A stretch of 64,000 bases of DNA from JAYPWI01 sp964629575 (GTDB lineage: Bacteria; Actinomycetota; Acidimicrobiia; Acidimicrobiales; Poriferisodalaceae). The DNA lies in the NCBI GenBank assembly GCA_964629575.1, contig CAZVUM010000015.1, positions 1-64,000 on the forward strand. The letters run 5' to 3'. Positions 52,510 through 61,320 of this stretch are shown in pieces. The notes below the pieces were generated by a model. It had not been told where the DNA came from and did no database searches. It was given only the letters and a program-made list of their open reading frames with translations. How positions within the stretch are numbered: position 1 is the first letter of the stretch; every line of letters starts with the position of its first letter. Position numbers and translations under genes: made by a program.

Positions 52510-52704
52510 ATGGCTGACGACGACTACGACGACGCGAAACGGCTGCTCGCAGCGGCCCGAATCGAGGCGCCGGACAGTGATCTGGCTTCCCTCGCGAGGG
52601 TGCTGGGAGTCGCCAGGCGTCGCGTGGAGCGCATGTACGAGGTGGAGACCGGGGACGAGGTTCCCGCCGCCGTGTTCCGGGCCGATCAGGGGGCGGGCGC
52701 ATGA
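52510..52704 (+). CDS. Small protein coupled to the amidase (possible AtzG/GatC-like subunit)
   Basis: 64 residues from ATG 52510 with GAGGGGG upstream. Mostly helical: DDAKRLLAAARIEAP, LASLARVLGVARRRVERMY; the end reads EVPAAVFRADQ. It overlaps the amidase by ATGA. Small helical partners of this size (AtzG for AtzE, GatC for GatA) bind some amidases, and their ends often resemble PAPVFRP. The size, location and tail fit, but the similarity is weak. Confidence 0.6.
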   Translation: MADDDYDDAKRLLAAARIEAPDSDLASLARVLGVARRRVERMYEVETGDEVPAAVFRADQGAGA

Positions 52705-54104
52705 CCGGGTGGACCATCGAGACAGCAGGGGCAGCGCTACGCGCTGGCGAGACGTCGAGCGAACAACTGACCTCCGATGCCCTCGCGGCAGCCGATCGGC
52801 TCGACGAGCAGCTCGGCACCTATCTCCTCCGCTTCGACGAGCAGGCTCTCGCCGCAGCGCGAGGGGCCGACTCCGAGCTCGCCGCTGGAACCGACCGCGG
52901 GCCGCTGCACGGCATCCCGTTCGGGATCAAGGACATCATCGCCACCGACGAGGGGCCCACAACTGCACAGTCCCTGGTGCAGGACCCCGCCTGGGGTGAA
53001 CAGGGTGATGGCCCGCTGATGACCCGCCTGCGCGACGCCGGAGTCGTGGTCACCGGCAAGACCACCACGATGGAGTACGCGATCGGGCGCCCCGACTTCG
53101 ACAAGCCCTTCCCAATCCCGCGCAACCCCTGGAACCCGGAGCGATGGACCGGCGGGTCGAGCTCCGGAACGGCCAACGGTGTCGCGAGCGGACAGTTTCT
53201 GGGCGGTTTGGGCACCGACACCGGCGGCAGCGTTCGGCTCCCGGCGGCGTATTGCGGGATCAGCGGGCACAAGCAGACGTTCGGGCTCGTTCCCAAGAGC
53301 GGTTGTGTGCCCCTCGGCATGAGCTACGACCACATCGGTCCCATGGCGCGCTCGGTGTGGGACTGCGCGGCGATGCTCACCGTGATGGCCGGCGCCGATC
53401 CCAGTGACCGCACCACGGTCGACCGTCCTGCGGTCGACTATGTGGCCCGCCTCGACTCGGCGCCGGAGGCGCTGCGCATCGGCGTCGTGTCCAACCAGTC
53501 CATCGCCGACTCGGCTTCGGAGGCGATGCTGGCCGTGTTCGACGACGCAGTCGCCGGTCTCGCAACGGACGGCGGGGAGGCCGTGCCCTTCGAGGTCCCG
53601 CACTACGACCGCTTGGCGGAGGGAACGTTCCTGGCGCTGCAGGCCGAGGCGTTCGCGTGGCATCGCAAGCAGCTGCAGGAACGCTGGCTCGACTACGGCC
53701 GGCCGACCCGCCTCACCATCGTGCAGGGCGCGCTCATCTCCGCCGGCGACCTCGTACAGGTCGAACGGGTCCGCCAGATCGCCCGCACTGCGACGCTGGC
53801 CGCGATGGATGCGGCCGGGGTCGACGTACTCGTGAGCCCGACCACCGGCTACGCGGCGACCCCGTTCAGTGGAGCGGACCCCAAGGCCGTCTCGATGGCA
53901 GCGATCCACACGCCGGCATGGAATGCGACTGGCTTTCCTGCGCTGTCGGTCCCGATGGGCTTCGATGAGGATGGTCTGCCCTGCGGACTACAGATCATCG
54001 GCCGGCCCTTCGCCGACGATCTCGTGCTCTCGGTCGGACATCGCTACCAGCAGCTCACCGACTGGCATCTGAGGGTGCCACCGCTCCACGCGACAACGGG
54101 GTGA
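52701..54104 (+). CDS. Amidase-signature family hydrolase
   Basis: 467 residues from ATG 52701. The Ser-cis-Ser-Lys triad is visible: Lys77 in PFGIKDI, cis-Ser near 153 in TGGSSSGTANG, and nucleophile Ser near 177 in TDTGGSVRLPA. It hydrolyses an amide, perhaps allophanate-, biuret- or ureido-like compounds if the small partner is AtzG-like. It overlaps genes on both sides (ATGA, GTGA), so the three form one translation unit with the MFS transporter. Confidence 0.9.
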   Translation: MTGWTIETAGAALRAGETSSEQLTSDALAAADRLDEQLGTYLLRFDEQALAAARGADSELAAGTDRGPLHGIPFGIKDIIATDEGPTTAQSLVQDPAWGEQGDGPLMTRLRDAGVVVTGKTTTMEYAIGRPDFDKPFPIPRNPWNPERWTGGSSSGTANGVASGQFLGGLGTDTGGSVRLPAAYCGISGHKQTFGLVPKSGCVPLGMSYDHIGPMARSVWDCAAMLTVMAGADPSDRTTVDRPAVDYVARLDSAPEALRIGVVSNQSIADSASEAMLAVFDDAVAGLATDGGEAVPFEVPHYDRLAEGTFLALQAEAFAWHRKQLQERWLDYGRPTRLTIVQGALISAGDLVQVERVRQIARTATLAAMDAAGVDVLVSPTTGYAATPFSGADPKAVSMAAIHTPAWNATGFPALSVPMGFDEDGLPCGLQIIGRPFADDLVLSVGHRYQQLTDWHLRVPPLHATTG

Positions 54105-55471
54105 AGGTCGACCGAGGCCTGGTCCTGGCGGCGGGAGCCGGCGCCTTCGGCTCGCTCGACACCTCACTCAACATCGCCTTCCCGGACCTCGTCGACGACT
54201 TCGGAATCGAGGTCGGCCAGCTGCAATGGGTGGTGGTCAGCTTCGTCTTGACCTACGGCGGACTACTGCTCGCAGCCGGCCAGCTCGGCGACCGCCTCGG
54301 CCACCAGCGCACCATGGCATTCGGCGCAGCGGGATCGATGGTCGCCATGGTGGCGTGCGCGACCGCGCCCACATTCGGACTGTTCATCGCGGCCCGCGTG
54401 CTGCAAGGGGTGACCACCGCAGCGGTGATGGCCGCAGGACCGGCCCTGGCATCGCTGGCCTCTGGCACCGGCGAAAGGGCGAGAGCGATCAGCGTGTTCC
54501 AGCTCTCTGCAGGTGTCGGCGCAGCGATCGGTCCGGTGATCGGCGCACCGCTCGTGAACCTCGGCGGCTGGCCCGCGGTCTTCTGGTTCCGCGTCCCCGT
54601 CTCGCTGGGACTGCTGGCGCTCGGCCTGTCGGTCCGCCGCTCGGGACCAGCCGAACCGAGTTCGAGCGGAAGCGACGTTCGGGGCGCTGCCCTCACCGCT
54701 CTCGCGTTGGCCGGGGGGCTCCTCGTAGTGAACTCCGGCCGCGAGCTCGGCTGGCAATCGCCGCTGCTGTGGACCACGGCCGGCCTCACTGTGGCGGTGG
54801 CGATTGCCTACCGCCGCCACGAGCGAAACGTGTCGACACCGATTCTCGAGCTCGGCCTGTTCCGCAACTTCAGATTCGCGGCAGCCAACGGCCTCAACAC
54901 GGCCTCCAACGCAGCAATGTTCGTCGCGTGGCTGCTGCTCCCGTCGCTCCTCGTCGACGAGATCGGTCTGTCGGTGTTCGCAGGCGGGTTCGTCCTGGCT
55001 GCGTCACCGGCGGCCATGGCCGTCACGGCCCCCTTCGCCGGACGATGGAGCGATCGAAGCCGCCCCGATCGGCCCGTGATCGCGGGCCTCAGCGTGGAAG
55101 GCGTGGGTCTGCTCCTTCTCGCATCCCTCGACACCAGGTCCTCCGCCTGGACGGCAGCAGCTGCGTTGGCACTGATCGGTGTCGGGCTGGGACTCTTCGC
55201 CTCACCCAACATGGCGCTGGTGATGTCGGCGTTGCCAGCGGAGCGTCAGGGCGTCGCGAGCGGATTGGCACTGCTGACCCGGACAGCGGGCATCGTCGTC
55301 GGGGTGGCAGGCTCGAGCGCAGTGTTCGACGCCCTCGAGCCGACGCGCGGTTACGACGAAGCCTTCTCGCTCACCGCTCTCGCCAGCGCCGCCCTCGCCG
55401 GACTGTGCGTTCTGGTCGCCCTCGCCGCCGCCCGCTCCCCCACGACCCCTTCCCCTTCTGCCAGCTCGTAG
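54101..55471 (+). CDS. MFS transporter (DHA2-type, about 14 helices)
   Basis: 456 residues from GTG 54101. SLDTSLNIAFPDLVDDFG is the D1-like motif, GQLGDRLGHQRTM is motif A, and VSFVLTYGGLLLAAGQL lies between them. Motif C-like GVGAAIGPVIGAPL near 145. It probably exports a drug or metabolite. It is coupled to the amidase. Its 3' end overlaps a hairpin. Confidence 0.85.
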   Translation: MKVDRGLVLAAGAGAFGSLDTSLNIAFPDLVDDFGIEVGQLQWVVVSFVLTYGGLLLAAGQLGDRLGHQRTMAFGAAGSMVAMVACATAPTFGLFIAARVLQGVTTAAVMAAGPALASLASGTGERARAISVFQLSAGVGAAIGPVIGAPLVNLGGWPAVFWFRVPVSLGLLALGLSVRRSGPAEPSSSGSDVRGAALTALALAGGLLVVNSGRELGWQSPLLWTTAGLTVAVAIAYRRHERNVSTPILELGLFRNFRFAAANGLNTASNAAMFVAWLLLPSLLVDEIGLSVFAGGFVLAASPAAMAVTAPFAGRWSDRSRPDRPVIAGLSVEGVGLLLLASLDTRSSAWTAAAALALIGVGLGLFASPNMALVMSALPAERQGVASGLALLTRTAGIVVGVAGSSAVFDALEPTRGYDEAFSLTALASAALAGLCVLVALAAARSPTTPSPSASS

Positions 55472-55503
55472 GGACACTCCAGTGTCTCTGGAAGCTGGCA
55501 GAA
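55456..55503. terminator. Hairpin at the end of the MFS gene
   Basis: Outer arms TTCTGCCAGCT (55456-55466) and AGCTGGCAGAA (55493-55503) are perfect. Inner arms, 55471-55478 with 55481-55488, pair with one mismatch. It includes the MFS stop codon and borders the remnant on the other strand. Probable bidirectional terminator. Confidence 0.6.
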
Positions 55504-55510
55504 CGATGGG

Positions 55511-55926
55511 CTACCTCTCGAGGAGCAGATCCAGCGCCTCCGGAAGGCTGGGGCGTGAGGTTCTGCCGCCGTCGACCGTGATCGCCTGGCCGGTCACGAA
55601 GCGCGATTCGTCCGACGCGAGCCACGCGGCCACGTCATTGACGTCGCCCGGCGAGCCGATGTGACCGACGGGATGCAGGCGGGCGAGTGCAGCCACTGCT
55701 TCGTCGCGACGCGGGTACGCCCCCTTTCGACGCGGAATAGGCCGTGTGCAGCGGGTTGGCGGCGAAGCCTTCGATGGAGCCCGAGTTCCACGAGCGCCGC
55801 GACATCGGCACTCGGGTCGTACTGCTGCTTGGCGTCGTATCCGGCGACGAACCCTTCATCGAGGTGCTCGGGCCCCGCGTGTCGCGACTCATCGAGCCAC
55901 CACGACGGCGGATCGACAGCTGTCAT
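55511..55926 (-). pseudogene. Methyltransferase start fused to a broken SDR gene
   Basis: The reading begins at ATG 55926, overlapping the hydantoinase stop (ATGA). About 49 residues look like the start of a class I SAM methyltransferase: PPSWWLDESRHAGPEHLD, FVAGYDAKQQYDPSADVAAL. No SAM-binding domain follows. Near 55780 another frame gives the active-site part of a short-chain dehydrogenase (GSIEGFAANPLHTAYSASKGG, with YxxxK). Then a third frame from about 55760 gives its C-terminus (ARLHPVGHIGSPGDVNDVAA, FVTGQAITVDGGRTS). About 30 residues are missing between these parts. Two genes were evidently joined by deletion and decayed. Confidence 0.75.
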
Positions 55927-58900
55927 GGCGCGGCGCCGTACCCGCCCCCGCCGGGGGTTTCGATCTCGAACGAATCCCCGGCTGCAACCTCCACCCGAAC
56001 GGACGCGGGCAGCTCTTGGCTCGACCCGTCCTTTCGGATGACCCGGTTGATTCCGACATCGCCGTTCGCCCCGCCATCGACGCCGAACGGTTCGACCTTT
56101 CGGCGCGACGACAGCACGTTCACCGTCATGTCCTCCCCGAACGTGATTCGGCGCACGACACCATCTCCGCCACGATGAGCGCCGACCCCGCCGGACCCAT
56201 GGCGAATCCGGAAGTGGTCGAGGTGAACAGGATGACGCCACTCGAGGATCTCGGGATCGGTGAGCCGGGTGTTGGTCATGTGGGTGTGCACGCCGGTAGC
56301 ACCGTCGGCGGTCGGGGTGGCCCCCGCTCCCCCGCAGATCGTCTCGTAGTACTGGTGATCGTCGTTGCCCCAGATGAAGTTGTTCATGGTGCCCTGCGAT
56401 CCGGCGACGGGACCGAGGGCGCCGAAGAGTGTGTCGACGATCAGCTGTGAGGTCTCGACGTTGCCCGCGATCACGGCGGCCGGGTAGTGGGGGCTGATGA
56501 GGGACGGATCGGGGATGACGATGTCGAGTGGCTTCAAACACCCGGCGTTGAGGGGAATGGCGTCGTTGACCATGCAGCGGAACACGTACAGCACCGCCGA
56601 TCGGCACACCGCCTGCGGTGCATTGAAGTTGCCGGGGTGCTGGTCACTCGTTCCGGTGAAATCGATGGTCGCTGAGCGACGCTCGTGATCGACGGTGATC
56701 TTCACCGACACCCGATGGCCGTCGTCCATCTCGCAGGTGAACTCGCTGTCGGTCAGGGCGTCGATCACTCGACGCACCGATTCCTCGGCGTTGTCCATCA
56801 CGTGCCGCATGTACGCGTGCACGACGTCGAGCCCGTAGTGGTCGATGACGCGATGGAGTTCGGTCGTGCCGCGTTCGCAGGCCGCGACCTGCGCTTTGAG
56901 ATCAGCGACGTTGTAGTCGGGGTTGCGTGCCGGCCACGGCCCAGACGCCAAGAGCTCGCGCAACTCGTCTTCGAGAAAGCGACCGCCCTCCACCAGCTTG
57001 ACGTTGTCGAAGACGAGACCTTCCTGGTCGATCGTGGTCGAATCGGCCGGCGCCGATCCTGGCACCATTCCGCCGATGTCGGCGTGGTGCCCGCGTGCGG
57101 CGACGTAGAAGATCCGCTCGCCGGTCGCGTCATCGAAGACCGGCTTCACGACAGTGACGTCGGGGAGATGCGTGCCGCCGTTGTAGGGCGCGTTGAGGAC
57201 GTAGGCGTCGCCCTGCTGCATCGCGGGGTTGTTGCGGATGACGGACTTGATGGCCTCGCTCATCGACCCGAGATGGATCGGGAGGTGGGGAGCGTTCGCG
57301 ATGAGCTCGCCGTCCGGGTCGAACACCGCGCAGCTGAAGTCCAGCCGCTCCTTGATGTTCACCGAGACCGAGGTGTTCTCCAGCACGACGCCCATCTGCT
57401 CGGCGATGTTCATGAAGAGGTTGTTGAAGATCTCGAGCTGAACCGGGTCGACATCCGTGCCGACCGCCGCCCGCTCGGGTCGGGCCTCGACCCGTTGCAG
57501 GACGAGATCGCCAGCGGCCGTGAGACGCCCCGCCCACCCGGGTTCGATCACCGTGGTCGCGTTGGCTTCGACCAGGACGGCCGGTCCAGCCACGGGGGTG
57601 TCGGCGGGGAGGCGAGCGCGATCGATGAACGGAGTCGGTCGCTCCTCCCCGGCCATCACGGCGGGGAAGACGCCGAGTTGGGCGGCAGCGAGCGTCTCGC
57701 CTGGCGCGCCACCGACGTCGAACAACACGTCGTCCGCCCGCCCGATCGCCTCGACCTGAAGTGACTCGACGATCAGATCCTTCTCCGGCGAGACGAAACC
57801 GAATCGCGCCGCGTGAACAGCCTCGAAGGCGCCCACGATCTCGTTGAGCTCACCCGCCGGGACCTGCAGCGCCGTGTCGGACCCCGCGTATCGCAGGGCT
57901 AGCCGGTGGACGAGTTCGAGTCGGTCGGGGGCGACTCCCTGTTCGAGCACCGCCTTCTCGCACGCGGTGTCGAGCCGGTGCCATCGCTCCTCGAAACCGG
58001 CCAGGAGTTCGGCCGCGAGAACCGCCTCGACACCGTCGTCTCTCACGTCGCGGATGTCGGCCAACCCGATTCCGAGGGCGGAGAGCACACCCGCGTGCGG
58101 GTGAATGTGGACCTCTTCGATCGCGAGGCGGTCGGCGACCAGGCAGGCGTGTTGGCCTCCCGCGCCGCCGAAACAGACGAGGGCGTAGTTGGTGACGTCG
58201 TGCCCTCGTTCGACGGAGATCTTCTTGATCGCGTTGGCCATGTTCTCCACAGCGATCTCGAGGAAGCCCTCGGCTACAGAGGCGACGGTCTGCTCAACGC
58301 CCGTCGATGCTGACACCTCGCTCGCGAGTGCGCGGAACGCCGACTGGGTCGCTTGGAGGGCCAGCGGTTCGTCGCCGTCTGGACCGAACACCTGCGGGAA
58401 GAACTCCGGACGCAGCTTTCCCAGCACCACGTTGCAATCGGTGACGGCGAGCGGGCCGTCGTTGCCGTAGCAGCGCGGCCCCGGATCGGCGCCCGCTGAG
58501 TCCGGCCCGACGCGCATCCGGCTTCCGTCGAAGAAGAGAATCGACCCGCCGCCGGCGGCCACGGTGTGGATGTCGATCATGGGGGCGCGAACGCGGACGC
58601 CCGCGACCGCGGTCTCGTAGCTTCGTTCGAGCTCGCCGGCGAAGTGCGACACATCGGTGGACGTTCCACCCATGTCGAAACCGATCAGGTTGTCGAACCC
58701 TGCGGCCTGTGCCGTTCGCACCATCCCGACGACTCCGCCGGCTGGGCCGGACAGCAGCGCGTCCTTGCCCTGGAAGCGGTGCGCGTCGGTGAGCCCGCCG
58801 TTCGATTGCATGAACATGAGGCGAGTCGCAGAGCCGTCGGCTCCGCGGAGCCGTTCGTCGACCTGGGCCACGTACCGGCGGAGGATGGGTGAGAGGTACG

Positions 58901-59543
58901 CGTCGACGACGGTGGTGTCGCCCCGGGGCACGATCTTCATCAGCGGGCTGACCTCGTGGCTCACCGAGACCTGCCCGAACCCCAGCTCGCGGGCCAGCTC
59001 GGCCAGCCGGACCTCGTGCGCGGGGTGACGATCGGCATGAACGAGCACGATCGCGACGCTGTCGATGCCAGCCTGCTTCGCCGCGGCGAGACCGGCGCGG
59101 ACGCTCTCGACGTCGAGCGGGGTGACGATGTCGCCGCGGGGACCCATTCGCTCGTCGACCTCGAGCACGTCGACGTAGAGCATTTCGGGGAGCACGATGT
59201 CGAGCGCGAACAGATCCGGGCGCGTCTGGTAGGCGATGCGGAGGACGTCGGCGAAGCCGCGGGTGGTGACCAGCAGCGTGGGCTCGCCCTGGCGTTCGAG
59301 CAGCGCATTCGTAGCGACGGTCGTGCCCATCTTCACCGAATCGATGAGTTGGACCGGGAGCTGGTCGGCGTCGCCGACCTCGAGGAACTCGCGGATGCCC
59401 TGGACCGCTGCATCGCCGTAGCGGCGGGGATTCTCCGAGAGCAGCTTGTGGGTCACGGTCGACCCGTCGGGCCGCCGCGCGACCACATCGGTGAACGTCC
59501 CCCCACGGTCGATCCAGAACTGCCAACCAGGTTCCTCGGCCAT
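55923..59543 (-). CDS. Hydantoinase/oxoprolinase, HyuA-HyuB fusion
   Basis: 1206 residues from ATG 59543 (MAEEPGWQFWIDRGGTFTD); a TTG 8 codons earlier is less likely. The HyuA half (about 1-680) has the actin-like ATPase mark WIDRGGTFTDVV, then GFDMGGTSTDVSH and SILFFDGSRMRVGPDSAGADPG. The HyuB half (about 690-1206) has DPVQLEIFNNLFMNIAEQMG, LENTSVSVNIKERLDFS, PHLPIHLGSMSEAI, RGHHADIGGMVPGS and GTMNNFIWGND. Such fused enzymes open 5-oxoproline or hydantoin rings using ATP. The exact substrate is unknown. It was probably followed by a coupled methyltransferase gene, now a remnant. Confidence 0.9.
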   Translation of the reverse strand: MAEEPGWQFWIDRGGTFTDVVARRPDGSTVTHKLLSENPRRYGDAAVQGIREFLEVGDADQLPVQLIDSVKMGTTVATNALLERQGEPTLLVTTRGFADVLRIAYQTRPDLFALDIVLPEMLYVDVLEVDERMGPRGDIVTPLDVESVRAGLAAAKQAGIDSVAIVLVHADRHPAHEVRLAELARELGFGQVSVSHEVSPLMKIVPRGDTTVVDAYLSPILRRYVAQVDERLRGADGSATRLMFMQSNGGLTDAHRFQGKDALLSGPAGGVVGMVRTAQAAGFDNLIGFDMGGTSTDVSHFAGELERSYETAVAGVRVRAPMIDIHTVAAGGGSILFFDGSRMRVGPDSAGADPGPRCYGNDGPLAVTDCNVVLGKLRPEFFPQVFGPDGDEPLALQATQSAFRALASEVSASTGVEQTVASVAEGFLEIAVENMANAIKKISVERGHDVTNYALVCFGGAGGQHACLVADRLAIEEVHIHPHAGVLSALGIGLADIRDVRDDGVEAVLAAELLAGFEERWHRLDTACEKAVLEQGVAPDRLELVHRLALRYAGSDTALQVPAGELNEIVGAFEAVHAARFGFVSPEKDLIVESLQVEAIGRADDVLFDVGGAPGETLAAAQLGVFPAVMAGEERPTPFIDRARLPADTPVAGPAVLVEANATTVIEPGWAGRLTAAGDLVLQRVEARPERAAVGTDVDPVQLEIFNNLFMNIAEQMGVVLENTSVSVNIKERLDFSCAVFDPDGELIANAPHLPIHLGSMSEAIKSVIRNNPAMQQGDAYVLNAPYNGGTHLPDVTVVKPVFDDATGERIFYVAARGHHADIGGMVPGSAPADSTTIDQEGLVFDNVKLVEGGRFLEDELRELLASGPWPARNPDYNVADLKAQVAACERGTTELHRVIDHYGLDVVHAYMRHVMDNAEESVRRVIDALTDSEFTCEMDDGHRVSVKITVDHERRSATIDFTGTSDQHPGNFNAPQAVCRSAVLYVFRCMVNDAIPLNAGCLKPLDIVIPDPSLISPHYPAAVIAGNVETSQLIVDTLFGALGPVAGSQGTMNNFIWGNDDHQYYETICGGAGATPTADGATGVHTHMTNTRLTDPEILEWRHPVHLDHFRIRHGSGGVGAHRGGDGVVRRITFGEDMTVNVLSSRRKVEPFGVDGGANGDVGINRVIRKDGSSQELPASVRVEVAAGDSFEIETPGGGGYGAAP

Positions 59544-59568
59544 GGCCGCCGAGCCTACGTCCGCCAAC

Positions 59569-59594
59569 AGGGGTCAGACACGGGTCTGACCCCT
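59569..59594. repeat. 26-bp palindrome upstream of the hydantoinase gene
   Basis: Arms AGGGGTCAGAC (59569-59579) and GTCTGACCCCT (59584-59594) are perfect, with loop ACGG. It resembles intergenic palindromes seen in many bacterial genomes. It may be the terminator of the SDR gene or a REP-like element. Short GGTCAG words recur after it (59620-59685). Confidence 0.7.
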
Positions 59595-59676
59595 AGTGCG
59601 CGCGGAGGGTGGTATCGCCTGGTCAGCGGACTGGGGGATTGTCTGACCTTGGTCAGCGGGTCGTCGCTGATCGTGG

Positions 59677-60489
59677 TCAGAGGATGTAGTCCTCGCCGGA
59701 CGCGCGGACGGTGATCTCGGCGATCGACACGCCCCACGGTTGGTCGATCGCGTACACGATCTGCTCGGCGAGGTCGTCGGGGACGAGTGTCCAGTAGTCG
59801 ATCGCCTCCCGGTCACCTCGCTCGCCCTCGGCGATCTGTTCCATCCGCTGACCGAAGTTCGCCGCGTTCTGACCGAGGATCCCCACGATGGCCTCCGGGT
59901 TGACGATGCCGCTGCCGAGCCCGGTCCCCGGCACCCCCGTCGGGCGGACCACCGTCACCTTGATCTTGCCCTGCGATTCCACCCGAAGCGTCTCGGAGAG
60001 GATGTTCACCGCGGCCTTCGTCGCGGTGTACACGGCCGATCCGGCGACCGGGAAGTTGCCATAGATCGAGCTCAGGTTCACCACGTGCCCGCGACCCTGG
60101 CGGATCATGTGATCGTGCGCCGCTGTGATGCCGTGCAGCACGCCCTTGAAGTTGATGTCGATGCAGCGGTCCCACGCCTCAGCGGCCTCTTCGTGATCCG
60201 CGTAGAAGGCCAGCGGCATCACCCCGGCGTTGTTCACCATCACGTCGAGCGAACCCCATCGGTCCACCGCATGCTGGGCCAACTCGAACATCTGCGCCCG
60301 GTCGGTCACATCGGCGACGAACGTCGAGACCCGCTCCCCTCCCCGTTCGGCGAGTTGGGCCAGTCCCTCAGCATCGACGTCGGAGGCCACGACGTTGGAA
60401 CCCCGCGCCGCACACTTCTCCGTCACCAGCCGGCCGAAGCCGCCCACCGCGCCGGTCACCACCACCGTACGGCCCTCGAGATGCGACAT
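59677..60489 (-). CDS. Short-chain dehydrogenase/reductase
   Basis: 270 residues from ATG 60489. Rossmann motif VTGAVGGFGRLV near 12-23 (TGxxxGxG), NNAG near 91, Ser in VVNLSSIYG near 142 and YTATK near 155. It reduces or oxidises a hydroxy/keto substrate with NAD(P). The active-site set is complete, unlike the remnant above. It lies downstream of the molybdenum enzyme on the same strand. Confidence 0.88.
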   Translation of the reverse strand: MSHLEGRTVVVTGAVGGFGRLVTEKCAARGSNVVASDVDAEGLAQLAERGGERVSTFVADVTDRAQMFELAQHAVDRWGSLDVMVNNAGVMPLAFYADHEEAAEAWDRCIDINFKGVLHGITAAHDHMIRQGRGHVVNLSSIYGNFPVAGSAVYTATKAAVNILSETLRVESQGKIKVTVVRPTGVPGTGLGSGIVNPEAIVGILGQNAANFGQRMEQIAEGERGDREAIDYWTLVPDDLAEQIVYAIDQPWGVSIAEITVRASGEDYIL

Positions 60490-60519
60490 CGTTCGTCCCC
60501 GGTTCTGTCCCCCGGGTCG

Positions 60520-61320
60520 CTACAGCCCGGCGTACCAGTCGTAGCCGCGATCACCCCAGTAGTCACGAGGCTGCTCGTCGGTGAAACGGATCGTCCCGAT
60601 GCGCTTCAGCATCTTGATGCCGTACTTGAGGGTCGTGGTGAGGCGAAGCGGGGCGCCATGCAGCTGGCTCAGCGGCTTGCCCTGGAGCTCGTAGGTGAGC
60701 ATCGTCTGGCTGTGCATGATCGAGTCCCAATCCATCCCGACGTAGTACTGACCGTCTGGCGTCTCCAGAGACACGTACTTGGTGGGCCCACCCAACTCAT
60801 CGCGGTACAGGTCTGCGAAGTCGGAGAAGCGAGCACCGCCCCAGGTGACGATGTGGCTCCACCCCTCGATGCACTTGTGTTCGACGGTTATCTCCAGCTT
60901 GGGAAGCGCTCGGATCTGCTCCATCGTGTGGGTTCCGAGCGCCTCGCCGCGCGGGCCCTCGACATCAAGTTGCCAGCGGGCGAGATCGATCTCGTCGCGA
61001 ACGCCGTGACGACCGTTGACCCGCAGGAACGACGACTCGCTGCGATCGAACCTCGGTGCCTCGTGACCGTCGCGGAACGCACCGGCCCATATCACCTCAT
61101 TGAGCTCGTGAACCCGCCGCAGCGGCCAGGGGATCCGGTCGTCGTGGCCGGCGTTCTGCGCCCAGCGAAAGCCGAGGTACCCGGCCACCGCGGCGCTGCC
61201 ACCGACGAGAAAGGCCCGGCGGCTCTTCTTCTGATAATCCTCCGCCGAGACCGAAGGCGCCGCGTCGAGCTCGGCTCGATGCCGTGCCGCTTGTTCTTCG
61301 GGAGTCTCTCGATCAGCCAT
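60520..61320 (-). CDS. Molybdopterin oxidoreductase of the sulfite-oxidase/MsrP family
   Basis: 266 residues from ATG 61320 (MADRETPEEQAARHRAEL). Membrane/Tat-like segment near 35-58 (SRRAFLVGGSAAVAGYLGF). Mo-binding Cys150 in VEHKCIEGWSHIVTWGG. HGAPLRLTT and PTKYVSLETPDGQYYVG follow. In such enzymes the cofactor is bound by this Cys. It is coupled to cytochrome b (8-bp overlap), suggesting a membrane redox pair like MsrPQ. The exact substrate is unknown. Confidence 0.88.
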   Translation of the reverse strand: MADRETPEEQAARHRAELDAAPSVSAEDYQKKSRRAFLVGGSAAVAGYLGFRWAQNAGHDDRIPWPLRRVHELNEVIWAGAFRDGHEAPRFDRSESSFLRVNGRHGVRDEIDLARWQLDVEGPRGEALGTHTMEQIRALPKLEITVEHKCIEGWSHIVTWGGARFSDFADLYRDELGGPTKYVSLETPDGQYYVGMDWDSIMHSQTMLTYELQGKPLSQLHGAPLRLTTTLKYGIKMLKRIGTIRFTDEQPRDYWGDRGYDWYAGL

